A stretch of 9,650 nucleotides of DNA from Lachnospiraceae bacterium UBA7481 (lineage in GTDB: Bacteria; Bacillota; Clostridia; Lachnospirales; Lachnospiraceae): the NCBI GenBank assembly GCA_002478505.1, contig DLOP01000030.1, positions 26,488 through 36,137 on the forward strand. The letters run 5' to 3'. The translations under genes were made by a program, and so were the position numbers. The notes below the pieces were generated by a model, which searched no databases, was not told the DNA's origin, and saw only the letters and a list, made by a program, of their open reading frames with translations. Positions 1-6,633 of the stretch are shown here, piece by piece; within the stretch, counting starts at the first letter, position 1; each line of letters opens with the position of its first letter.

Positions 1-32
1 AAAGAGTTATGTAAGCCGGAGTTAACTCTTTT
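1..32 (-). terminator. Probable intrinsic terminator of the CotH operon
   Basis: A perfect 9-bp inverted repeat is visible: AAAGAGTTA at 1-9 pairs with TAACTCTTT at 23-31, around a 13-nt loop. It lies about 30 bp beyond the stop of the minus-strand CotH gene, where a terminator is expected. Read on the minus strand the stem ends in CTCTTT, and any following U tract would lie outside the window. On the plus strand the stem ends in TTTT (29-32), so it could also serve a convergent gene to the left. The stem is AT-rich and only moderately stable. Confidence 0.55.
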
Positions 33-45
33 GCAAGTATGACCC

Positions 46-72
46 TACTCAATCTATTCAATCTACTCAATC
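46..72. repeat. Three tandem copies of a 9-nt unit at the CotH stop codon
   Basis: TACTCAATC (46-54), TATTCAATC (55-63) and TACTCAATC (64-72) form a head-to-tail array with one base differing in the middle copy. On the minus strand the unit is ATTGAGTAG or ATTGAATAG, in frame with the CotH gene. The gene's last two codons and its TAG stop are the first unit. The next two units give Ile-Glu-stop again in the same frame, and each unit also carries a TGA in another frame. It was probably generated by slippage. Confidence 0.8.
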
Positions 73-2054
73 ACATTAAGATCCGCATCTACCGCCGGCG
101 GTATTTCATTGCCGCTGACGACGCCCGCGTCTCCTTCGGGAAATAGTTCTTCTTCGGGTACGGGATCCGATACGGTATATGGCGCTTCATGTCTATTATA
201 TCCGTACATATGAATACTCCTATCGATCCAGTTGTATCTGTTCTGAACGAAGTTCCGCAGGGCATTGACCTGATATTCGGAACTGCTGGTGCCGCGTACA
301 TGATTATTATAGACCCGGGAAGCTGCAACCATTTCGCTGTGCCGGTCAATGGATTCCATAGCCGTGGCAAGCAGGTCTTCTTTGACTTCATCCCATCGTT
401 CCTGCACAGCCAGCATAAAATCATCTGATTGATAGAGGTAACTCATATAATGATTCTGCGCAAGGTCATAGACCTGCTCCGCAGTCGCCCAGTAAGCATA
501 ACTCTTATTATCATATTCAAAGTTTCCGAATGCCATATCAAAGTCCCATACAGGTCCCAACATGACTTTTTCTCCAGGACGGCGGTAGAGGAAACTGCTC
601 CGCCAGAAAGCGGAGTCGGTATTATTGGTCAGTTCCATGACGATAAACCAGTCTACCCACGAATCCACGTCGATATATTCTTCGTATCCTTTTCCTCTGA
701 CAAGCGCACGGTCCAGTTCATTCATATAATTATAAACATAGTAAAATTCATCGGTGTAAGGTTTATCCAAAACAGGGTACTGGAAAAACATTTTGGGAGA
801 ATGTGCAGTCATAAAATATTCCTGACTATATACATGAGGTCTCATCAGATCTCCTCCGCACTCTAAGAAAAAGGCAAGATCCATATCCTCGCTGTCTGCC
901 GGCGGCTGATAATCTTCCCCGGAAAACATATTGATCTTTTGCAGATCCACATCTATTTTTTCGGAAAAGGTATAGACTCCCAGATACTCTCCATTCAGAT
1001 AGACGTCCACCGGGATCTGTTCCGGCGTATATTCCAAATGATCCATGCAGGCGGCGATATCCATGGCAACGCAGTTGCGGATCAGGGAAGGATCCCGGTA
1101 GGTAGAGACAAGGACCCATTTTTCGGAAGGGATCATGCCGAAGAAAGAGACTTTGTCATCAAATTTTAAAAGATAACTTTTCTGTGTATAGTATCTCCAG
1201 CTGGTATTGCCTCTTCCGCGGATGCCGATCTCATATGTTGTGCCATCAAGGGTAAAATTACCGCTGACATATTCATACTTGGAAGTGATCTCTGCGCCCA
1301 TATCCGTAGTCAGGAACAGAGTGGGGATATCATAGGTCTGGCGTCTTGTCACAACAGGACAGGAAGTGATGCTGCCGTCAGAATCTACGATATACAGGAT
1401 GGGATTCTGCGTCAGATCGATACTCCCGTCGGAGTTTATGTATGCAGGTGGTTCCGATGAGTCGGCAGAAGCGTCCGGAGGATAAAAATAACAGCCGCGT
1501 TTTGGAAGATCCTCTGTGGTATGATCGCCGGCGGTAGATGTCAAATCATTGTTATCGGTCTGCGTTTCTTCCGGCAGCTTAAAGGTGATGCGTGCGCCGG
1601 TCAACATCGCATCGTTGATATCGGGAGTGATTTCCAGATAGATGATACCGTTTTCAAAAGAATAGGTAACGCCGTCATAAGCTGTTCCGTAATAGGAGGT
1701 TTTATAATATGTAACAGATTCCGGAAGCGGACCGGCGGATGCCGTTTGTGAAGCAGCCGGATCGTTCATATTGATAATAGCGGGTGCACCGACATTGACA
1801 GAAAGAGTATAAGTTCTTGGAATGTTCGGGTCTAAAGAATCATCTGCCATACTGCCGCCTGAATTTAAGGAGACGGATGCAGCTCCATTGCCTGACAGGG
1901 CGGCAGGACTGTCAATGTTTCCTGAATCCGGCAACTGGGTACAGGCGGATAGAATGACTATCAGCGATACGGTCATTGTGATGATTCTGCTGTGCAGGAA
2001 AGAAAGATATTTTATTTTGTTAAAATAATAATTTTGTTTTCTCAACTTGGTCAC
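63..2054 (-). CDS. CotH-family kinase, predicted surface lipoprotein
   Basis: Predicted secreted protein kinase-like phosphotransferase anchored to the outer face of the membrane. The N-terminus is basic, then hydrophobic, ending in a lipobox Leu-Ser-Ala-Cys (35-38), so Cys38 should be lipidated. A Ser/Gly/Ala-rich linker (about 41-80) and a beta-rich region (about 80-235, with Cys188 and Cys232 possibly paired) precede the CotH domain at about 240-615. Family hallmarks are GRGNTSW (280-286) followed by QKSYLLKF (Lys292), STYRDPSLIRN, YLNGEYLGVYTFSEKID (Glu365) and GPVWDFDMAFG with the two Asp residues (504, 506) of the WDxD metal-binding motif. An acidic tail (about 625-663) follows. CotH of Bacillus phosphorylates spore-coat proteins, but many clostridial homologues are not tied to sporulation and nothing here indicates a coat role. 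The start is uncertain. GTG at 2054 has AAAGG only 1 nt upstream, while TTG at 2045 (codon 4) is better spaced. Either start keeps the signal peptide. It is last in its operon, 64 bp after the preceding gene. Confidence 0.9.
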   Translation of the reverse strand: MTKLRKQNYYFNKIKYLSFLHSRIITMTVSLIVILSACTQLPDSGNIDSPAALSGNGAASVSLNSGGSMADDSLDPNIPRTYTLSVNVGAPAIINMNDPAASQTASAGPLPESVTYYKTSYYGTAYDGVTYSFENGIIYLEITPDINDAMLTGARITFKLPEETQTDNNDLTSTAGDHTTEDLPKRGCYFYPPDASADSSEPPAYINSDGSIDLTQNPILYIVDSDGSITSCPVVTRRQTYDIPTLFLTTDMGAEITSKYEYVSGNFTLDGTTYEIGIRGRGNTSWRYYTQKSYLLKFDDKVSFFGMIPSEKWVLVSTYRDPSLIRNCVAMDIAACMDHLEYTPEQIPVDVYLNGEYLGVYTFSEKIDVDLQKINMFSGEDYQPPADSEDMDLAFFLECGGDLMRPHVYSQEYFMTAHSPKMFFQYPVLDKPYTDEFYYVYNYMNELDRALVRGKGYEEYIDVDSWVDWFIVMELTNNTDSAFWRSSFLYRRPGEKVMLGPVWDFDMAFGNFEYDNKSYAYWATAEQVYDLAQNHYMSYLYQSDDFMLAVQERWDEVKEDLLATAMESIDRHSEMVAASRVYNNHVRGTSSSEYQVNALRNFVQNRYNWIDRSIHMYGYNRHEAPYTVSDPVPEEELFPEGDAGVVSGNEIPPAVDADLNVIE

Positions 2055-2118
2055 ACCTTTAAAACAATATATGAATCTGACGCTGTAATTTTACAATTGT
2101 CTGATCCAAACAGGTACT
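2055..2118 (-). promoter_or_regulatory. Intergenic gap with a 12-bp dyad upstream of the CotH gene
   Basis: The 64-bp gap between the NTF2-like gene and the CotH gene holds a short dyad, TGTAA-TT-TTACA, at 2084-2095, and the palindrome ACAATTGT at 2093-2100. On the minus strand a weak TATATT hexamer lies nearer the CotH gene, but the best -35 partner (TTGTAA) is 19 bp away. A CotH-specific internal promoter is therefore possible but poorly supported. AAAGG at 2056-2060 is the Shine-Dalgarno candidate. No terminator is evident, so read-through is likely. Confidence 0.3.
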
Positions 2119-3210
2119 TTATCTGATATCGGCAATCAGCCAGTTGCCGTCTTGCAGTACAAAGTAATAGACATTGTCGGTTGTATCAATCATTTCCCGT
2201 CCGCCGGATAGGGTCATGGATTTATCAAAGGAGACGCGGCAGGAAAAGCACTGGTCATTATATGGGATATATTCCGTGATGCTTTCGTTTATAAATTGCG
2301 TATCCGTATGCGAAGAAAAAATCTGCATGTCTTCACGGCGGTACTGATCCGCCAGAGTCAGATAGATGGAATCCTCCGGAAATAATCCGCGTATCGGATC
2401 CACGCTCTCCCGACATCCCGGCAGGTCTCTGGAAAAAAAGTTGGAATAGGTTTCTACCGCTTCCAATACGATAGAACTTAATTCGGCGCTGATTTCCTTT
2501 TCGGCAGGAAAATAGCAAAGGACAACGCTGCCATCAGATACATTGGAGGATATCGACAGTTCACAGTCATCTGCATCCAAAATCGTAATCTGAGCCGGCT
2601 GCTTTAATCCGCTTACCTGATAAGTGACCTGTTCCGGTACGCTGACATATGCCGCGCTGTATTCCAGCTCTTCATAAGGGGTTCTCTCGGTGACATAAGT
2701 GCGGGTAAGCGGGATATCATTGATCCTGACCGTATAATTATCAGGCACGGTTATGGAAGCGCTATAGTCTCCGTGCGCTTCATATGCATCTAATGCCACA
2801 AGCTTCCAGTCGGTAATAGGGATTGCGATCAGGCGGGTGATGGTGCTTACGGGTTTCAGGACGGCTGTCCCGATCGGTGTTTCTCCTGCATAGATGCCAT
2901 AGGTGAGGGAACCGTCCGTATAGCTTTCTTTCAGAAAATGATATTGCAGGGCATTATCCTCTAAAAGCAGCTTCAGCTGTTCCTGATAGTCTTCCGGCGT
3001 TTCAAATTCATTAAATGTCAGTACAGCCGTATTCATGGATAAGGTAAGCCCTGGAGTGGCAATCAACGCGTCCATCAGATACTGCGGCTGAGATGCTTCA
3101 TAAAGGATCAGCGTTTTCCGTGCATACCAAAGAAAGATCATCATCAACAGAATCAAGACTGCCAGATAGATCATATATATCACTTTTATTTTGCCTGACT
3201 TTTTTTTCAT
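2119..3210 (-). CDS. Membrane-anchored extracytoplasmic protein of unknown function, NTF2-like C-terminus
   Basis: Family not recognised with certainty. From the ATG at 3210 the protein has 363 residues: a short Lys-rich cytoplasmic N-terminus, one transmembrane helix (about 10-30), then an extracytoplasmic part. Residues of about 45-140 alternate strands and helices. Those of about 145-230 look like a beta-sandwich, with a segment SITVPDNYTVRINDIPL resembling the Val-Pro-x-x-x-x-Val-x-Val/Ile-Asn-x-x-x pattern of Ig-like carrier domains. Those of about 240-363 end in YYFVLQDGNWLIADIR, typical of the last strands of NTF2-like domains. No catalytic motif is seen. The ATG at 3222 gives four extra residues (MIII) but has AAAGG (3224-3228) only 1 nt upstream. 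The ATG at 3210 has it 13 nt upstream, so neither is ideal; the later one is slightly preferred. It lies 4-16 bp after the glycosidase stop, whose TAA overlaps the Shine-Dalgarno, implying coupled translation. It may be a scaffold or accessory for its two neighbours (inference). Confidence 0.8.
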   Translation of the reverse strand: MKKKSGKIKVIYMIYLAVLILLMMIFLWYARKTLILYEASQPQYLMDALIATPGLTLSMNTAVLTFNEFETPEDYQEQLKLLLEDNALQYHFLKESYTDGSLTYGIYAGETPIGTAVLKPVSTITRLIAIPITDWKLVALDAYEAHGDYSASITVPDNYTVRINDIPLTRTYVTERTPYEELEYSAAYVSVPEQVTYQVSGLKQPAQITILDADDCELSISSNVSDGSVVLCYFPAEKEISAELSSIVLEAVETYSNFFSRDLPGCRESVDPIRGLFPEDSIYLTLADQYRREDMQIFSSHTDTQFINESITEYIPYNDQCFSCRVSFDKSMTLSGGREMIDTTDNVYYFVLQDGNWLIADIR

Positions 3211-3226
3211 AATAATAATCATGCCT

Positions 3227-4408
3227 TTATTCTATCTTAGTAACGATAAACGCTGTCGGCAGCCGTTTGGAAGCGTCTGCGTAGGAGAGTGTAGAGGAAG
3301 TGATCCTGTATTCCCCGTCGTAATAAAGAGAGGAGGAGCTTCCGCCGTCTAAGTTGGCGGCATTGACTGCACCATATTCCAAAAGGATATTGATCAGATC
3401 CTGTCCTGTAGCGCCCAGATGACCTGCTGTTCCGCGCCCATCCGTTACAAGAAAAAGCACGGTTCCGTCGGCGCATTGAGCGATCGCAGTACGGGGATTG
3501 GCGCCGATGCCCCTGCCGTTTAGGTTGATTGGAACGCCGTTTTCAATGAGCTTCGTAAAATGGTTCGTGTCGCCGTTGCTGATATCCTTAAAGGATACTG
3601 CGTCTATAATTTTGTGCTCCGCTATATAGGTGGTAAACTGATTTGCTGTCATGGATCCGATTTCCTCAATAATAAGTACATGGTTGTCGTTAAATCCGAT
3701 CATGACGTCTCCATAAGACGGCTCATTAAACAGTATTTCTCCATCGCAGACGACTACACCCACCGGACGACCGCCCCAGTTGACGCCGGCTGTAATGTAT
3801 TCTCCTGCATTGATGGCGGCAAGAGTGTCAAAGGTATTACAGTATTCACCGGTCGTCAGACCGTTTCTTTCACGTTCGGTAGAAGACCAGGGATACGATG
3901 TGGCAATGCCGATACGGGACGGATCGCGGACCACAAGGAGCTGCGCATCAAAAGTTCTGCCGCTGATCGGAATCAGACCGACGTCGTTGATCTCATTGAT
4001 TTCAGAAGGAATTGCGGAGGTTGTCGTGCCGTCTCCGATTCTCACGGAAGAAGAAAAGGCTGCCGATGAATCATCTGCGGATACAGAATGATCTGTATCG
4101 GCGGCATAATCGCCCGTCTGCTGTCCGGAGGAGGTCAGCAATGCGGCATACCGTGCTGCAGCGTCATCCGCCGCATGACGGCTGTTGATGATAGCAAGTA
4201 CGTCTTCTTCCGGCAGATACCATGAAACGACAAATTTCATGCCGCCGGTCTCCAGCATGGTTGCGACAAAGGTGTTGCGCGCCGTGACGGAAGGACCGTT
4301 GCAAAGCAGCCACATCAGAAGATATAAAGTCAGGATGGTGACAGCGACTGTGCTGACAAAAAATAACATTGTCCATCCCAGCCCTTTCAAAAATTTTCTG
4401 GCGTTCAT
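3227..4408 (-). CDS. Membrane-anchored phosphodiester glycosidase (NAGPA domain)
   Basis: Predicted extracytoplasmic enzyme of the NAGPA (phosphodiester alpha-N-acetylglucosaminidase-like) family, often annotated as an exopolysaccharide biosynthesis protein. The family cleaves sugar phosphodiester bonds; the bacterial substrate is usually unknown and may be an envelope polymer. Numbered from the ATG at 4408 (393 residues), a transmembrane helix spans about 10-36 and an Ala/Ser/Asp-rich linker about 78-130. The NAGPA domain covers about 190-391. Signatures are AAINAGEY, GRGIGANPRTAIAQ, VTDGRG, GATGQDLINILLEYGAVNA and ANLDGGSSSSLYYDG, whose Asp-Gly-Gly-Ser is the conserved core. The ATG at 4450 would add 14 residues but has no ribosome binding site. 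The ATG at 4408 has AAAGGA six bases upstream, so it is preferred. It is first in the operon, with the next gene 4-16 bp downstream, and is driven by the promoter at 4488-4516. Confidence 0.88.
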   Translation of the reverse strand: MNARKFLKGLGWTMLFFVSTVAVTILTLYLLMWLLCNGPSVTARNTFVATMLETGGMKFVVSWYLPEEDVLAIINSRHAADDAAARYAALLTSSGQQTGDYAADTDHSVSADDSSAAFSSSVRIGDGTTTSAIPSEINEINDVGLIPISGRTFDAQLLVVRDPSRIGIATSYPWSSTERERNGLTTGEYCNTFDTLAAINAGEYITAGVNWGGRPVGVVVCDGEILFNEPSYGDVMIGFNDNHVLIIEEIGSMTANQFTTYIAEHKIIDAVSFKDISNGDTNHFTKLIENGVPINLNGRGIGANPRTAIAQCADGTVLFLVTDGRGTAGHLGATGQDLINILLEYGAVNAANLDGGSSSSLYYDGEYRITSSTLSYADASKRLPTAFIVTKIE

Positions 4409-4420
4409 CCGCAATCCTTT
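4409..4420 (-). promoter_or_regulatory. Ribosome binding site selecting the 4408 start
   Basis: On the minus strand AAAGGA (4415-4420) is followed by six bases and then ATG at 4406-4408. The upstream in-frame ATG at 4450 has no purine-rich match at the right distance. This site is the reason for shortening the glycosidase by 14 residues. Confidence 0.65.
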
Positions 4421-4487
4421 CTTTTTGCTGATCCTGTTTGGATCATTCATTTACTTTGTCATGCAGAAAATGTTAGCTTGAATCTGT

Positions 4488-4516
4488 ATTGTATCACAAA
4501 TAGTTATTTTATACAA
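4488..4516 (-). promoter_or_regulatory. Sigma-A-like promoter of the envelope operon, extended -10
   Basis: On the minus strand, TTGTAT (4511-4516) is a weak -35 (3 of 6 consensus bases). After 17 bp comes TACAAT (4488-4493; 5 of 6). The -10 is directly preceded by TGA, an extended -10 (TGn), which would compensate for the weak -35. Transcription would start near 4481, giving a leader of about 70 nt before the ATG at 4408. No riboswitch-like structure was recognised in that leader. Confidence 0.55.
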
Positions 4517-4609
4517 ATTCTTGACGGATATATGATGATTTATTCCGGCCGGCAGTATTCTCGATGAAAGGTTTTCCTAGAAAAATATGTAAAAGATAGC
4601 CGGAAGACC

Positions 4610-4638
4610 TTGTCTGAATTAAAAATTTATAATATAAT
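4610..4638 (+). promoter_or_regulatory. Sigma-A-like promoter of the EAL operon
   Basis: TTGTCT (4610-4615; 4 of 6 consensus bases) is followed by an exact 17-bp spacer and a perfect TATAAT (4633-4638). A second TATAAT overlaps at 4628-4633 but would leave only a 12-bp spacer. Transcription would begin near 4645, giving a leader of about 30 nt to the GTG start at 4675. Confidence 0.7.
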
Positions 4639-4660
4639 AAAAAGAACTATCGAAATATGT

Positions 4661-4665
4661 GGAGG
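4661..4665 (+). promoter_or_regulatory. Ribosome binding site lying inside the longer reading frame
   Basis: GGAGG is followed by nine bases (mostly T) and then GTG at 4675. The in-frame ATG at 4657 sits directly in front of this site, so its second and third codons (TGG AGG) are the Shine-Dalgarno itself, and it has no good site of its own upstream. This points to the GTG as the true start. Confidence 0.75.
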
Positions 4666-4674
4666 TTTTTTTCT

Positions 4675-6633
4675 GTGCCTGTCGGAACCGGTTATGAAAT
4701 AACTACTGTTATGATGTCGTTCATTATCATAATATATTTTAATAAAACCAGAAAAATTGCGGTTTTTCAGGATGAGATCTTATTGCTGTTAGTTGTTATG
4801 AATTCCCTGTCGGCTATTTGTGAGCTGATAAGATTCGGCATGACCAGTCTGCTGGGAAGCGGTAATGTTGCGACAGGTACGCTGATAGCATGCTCTACGG
4901 GATATTTTGCGACGCATATCGTGGTGCTCCCGTTGATGTGTCTGTATATTCTGAGCATTGCGAAATCCTGGCGGGAGACGTCACTGGTATTTAGGCTGAC
5001 CTTTTTGTTTCCGGTGATTTTGGCTGACCTTATGGTTCTGACAAATCTGTGGACCGGAAGCCTGTTTACGATCACGTCTGATGGCGCTTATCAGCGTGGA
5101 AGCGGCATCGGGATTTTTTATGCGATTGCAGGATATTACCTGATTTATTTGATTGGATTGATTTTTGCTTATCGGAAATATTATTCCTTTAGCAGAAAGA
5201 TGATCTTTGCCGGCGTGATCACTATGTGTGTGACAAGTACGCTTATTCAGTTCCTGTTTCCTGAGCAGGTTTTGGAGACAGCCGTTATTGCGGTGAGCGC
5301 ATTGATACTGCTTTTCTTTATTCAGAATCCCAGCGCGCAGAATGACCGTGTGACGGGCGCATACTCGAAAAAAATATTTTATAATGTAATGCGCCATAAC
5401 TGTCTTTTCAGAAATCCCCGTGAACTGCTTGTAATTATGCTGGATAATCTGCAGAAGGATGATTTTAATACGGATTACGAGAAGCTGGACAATGCATTGT
5501 CGCAGATGGTTGGTTTCTTGGAAAATCTGCATACAAAATGTAATGTATATAGGATAGATAAATACATTTTCTGTCTGGAGTTTTCCAATCTGCAGGAGGG
5601 TAGGACGGAACAGATCCTTGAAGAGATCCGTGAGCGGTTTGGACAGCCTTGGGGATATTTGGAATGTAACCTGTATCTGAAAGTGAAGATTGGCAGGATC
5701 TCCATGCCGGGTGAGCTTCACACCATTGATCAGCTGCTTGGGGTCTTGGACAGTATGGTGTTAGAAGATTATACGGAAGAGACGCTGCGTGTTGAAAAGT
5801 ATGATCTGGAAGAGCTGGAGCGGGAAAAGAAGATCAGTGATGTGCTGGCGCAGTCGATGGAAACCAGCAGGTTTGATATGCGTTATACGCCGATTTGCCG
5901 CTTGAAAGACAGAAACATCGTAGGTGTGGAGGTTACGATCCGTTTTTATGAAGACAGTTTAGGATATATCTATGATGATGAAATACTGGAATTTGCAGAA
6001 AAGGCGGGGCATGTGGCCAACCTCGGGCAGATGATCTTCGAATATACCTGCCGTACGATCGGAGTGGAGAATTTTGAAGAGCTTGGCATTGATTTTATCT
6101 GTATACAGATTCTTCCCGCGTTGTGCATGCTGCAGGGATTGAGTGAAAAGCTGATCGATATTATGGAAAAATATCACGTCAATCCTTCCATGATCTGTCT
6201 GCAGATTTCGGAGGATGCGATTGCCAATGCAACGGGAACCTTTTGTGAGAATATGGAACTGCTTGCCGATAAAGGCGTAAAATTCTGTCTGACCGGATAT
6301 GGAAGCGGATATACTAATATATCGGCTATCTATGATCTGCCGTTTTCGATCATTAAGTTCAGTAAGAACTTTACGCAGTCGGCATTGGTGAATGAAAAAG
6401 CACGGATCACATTTGAGTGTCTGCTGGCGCTTTCCCGGGAGCTGAATATGGAAACAAGGGTGCCGGGGATCGACGATCAGGATTTCTTTGATATGGTATC
6501 GGATATGGCGTGCGATTACGCAGAGGGAGATTACTTCTTTGAACAGCTGGATATGGCCGGTTTTAGGCATCTTATGGAAGATGCGGCGGAGCAGAAGGAA
6601 GGGAAATTAGAGGAGGCAGGTAATGGAGTATAA
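4675..6633 (+). CDS. 7TM, degenerate GGDEF, catalytically dead EAL protein
   Basis: Predicted membrane sensor or adaptor of the c-di-GMP network without enzyme activity. Numbered from the GTG at 4675 (652 residues), about seven hydrophobic helices fill 10-218, a degenerate GGDEF domain about 222-372, and an EAL-type domain about 385-640. The GGDEF signature has become Asp-Lys-Tyr-Ile-Phe (after YRI, about 292-299), so no cyclase is expected. The EAL domain aligns without gaps to the next gene's EAL, but only Glu419 of the EAL motif (now Glu-Val-Thr) and Lys561 survive. The metal and catalytic positions read Asn to Gln478, Glu to Gln510, Asp-Asp to Thr540-Gly541, Glu to Pro597, Glu to Asp600 and Gln to Glu617. 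The frame is intact, so it is a pseudoenzyme under selection rather than a decayed gene (inference). It overlaps its paralogue by 11 nt. Likely roles are heterodimerisation with or control of that paralogue, ligand sensing, or protein binding. Confidence 0.9.
   Translation: MPVGTGYEITTVMMSFIIIIYFNKTRKIAVFQDEILLLLVVMNSLSAICELIRFGMTSLLGSGNVATGTLIACSTGYFATHIVVLPLMCLYILSIAKSWRETSLVFRLTFLFPVILADLMVLTNLWTGSLFTITSDGAYQRGSGIGIFYAIAGYYLIYLIGLIFAYRKYYSFSRKMIFAGVITMCVTSTLIQFLFPEQVLETAVIAVSALILLFFIQNPSAQNDRVTGAYSKKIFYNVMRHNCLFRNPRELLVIMLDNLQKDDFNTDYEKLDNALSQMVGFLENLHTKCNVYRIDKYIFCLEFSNLQEGRTEQILEEIRERFGQPWGYLECNLYLKVKIGRISMPGELHTIDQLLGVLDSMVLEDYTEETLRVEKYDLEELEREKKISDVLAQSMETSRFDMRYTPICRLKDRNIVGVEVTIRFYEDSLGYIYDDEILEFAEKAGHVANLGQMIFEYTCRTIGVENFEELGIDFICIQILPALCMLQGLSEKLIDIMEKYHVNPSMICLQISEDAIANATGTFCENMELLADKGVKFCLTGYGSGYTNISAIYDLPFSIIKFSKNFTQSALVNEKARITFECLLALSRELNMETRVPGIDDQDFFDMVSDMACDYAEGDYFFEQLDMAGFRHLMEDAAEQKEGKLEEAGNGV
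6609..6616 (+). promoter_or_regulatory. Strong ribosome binding site of the active EAL gene
   Basis: AGAGGAGG is followed by six bases and ATG at 6623. It lies within the end of the preceding reading frame, whose TAA is at 6631-6633, so initiation occurs before the upstream ribosomes terminate. Both strength and overlap favour balanced production of the two paralogues. Confidence 0.75.

Larger units (their letters stand above)
4451..4656. promoter_or_regulatory. Divergent intergenic region between the two operons
   Basis: This gap holds the two divergent promoters, with -10 elements at 4488-4493 (minus) and 4633-4638 (plus). Between them lie several dyads that could be operators: CCGGCCGG (4545-4552); TTCCGGC (4543-4549) with its inverted match GCCGGAA (4599-4605); and TTTTC-CTA-GAAAA (4572-4584). 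None matches a regulator site I can name. No c-di-GMP riboswitch signature was recognised. Confidence 0.5.

Noticed and set aside
429..866. Plus-strand open frame (145 codons) inside the CotH gene
   Set aside because: It lies opposite strongly conserved CotH motifs and its product resembles no family I know, so it is a shadow frame.
63..2054. Calling the CotH homologue a spore-coat protein
   Set aside because: Domain identity is clear, but it is a lipoprotein in an envelope-type operon. No sporulation promoter or coat gene is visible, so the coat role is not supported here.
4451..4462. Three-codon upstream frame (ATG ACA AAG TAA) in the glycosidase leader, minus strand
   Set aside because: It has no ribosome binding site and is too short to distinguish from chance.
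4521..4526. TTGACG as a plus-strand -35 box
   Set aside because: No -10-like hexamer lies 16-18 bp downstream (the position reads TCCGGC).
4409..4674. c-di-GMP riboswitch ahead of either operon
   Set aside because: The context made it worth looking for, but no conserved riboswitch core was recognised and the plus-strand leader (about 30 nt) is too short.
4981..5721. Long antisense open frame (246 codons) opposite the first EAL gene
   Set aside because: It is fully covered by a gene with clear domains on the plus strand. The predicted protein has no recognisable motif, and it has the look of an out-of-frame shadow.
4675..6633. Treating the first EAL gene as a pseudogene
   Set aside because: Its catalytic residues are lost, but the frame is intact over 652 codons, with a good promoter and ribosome binding site. 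Pseudoenzyme is the better description.
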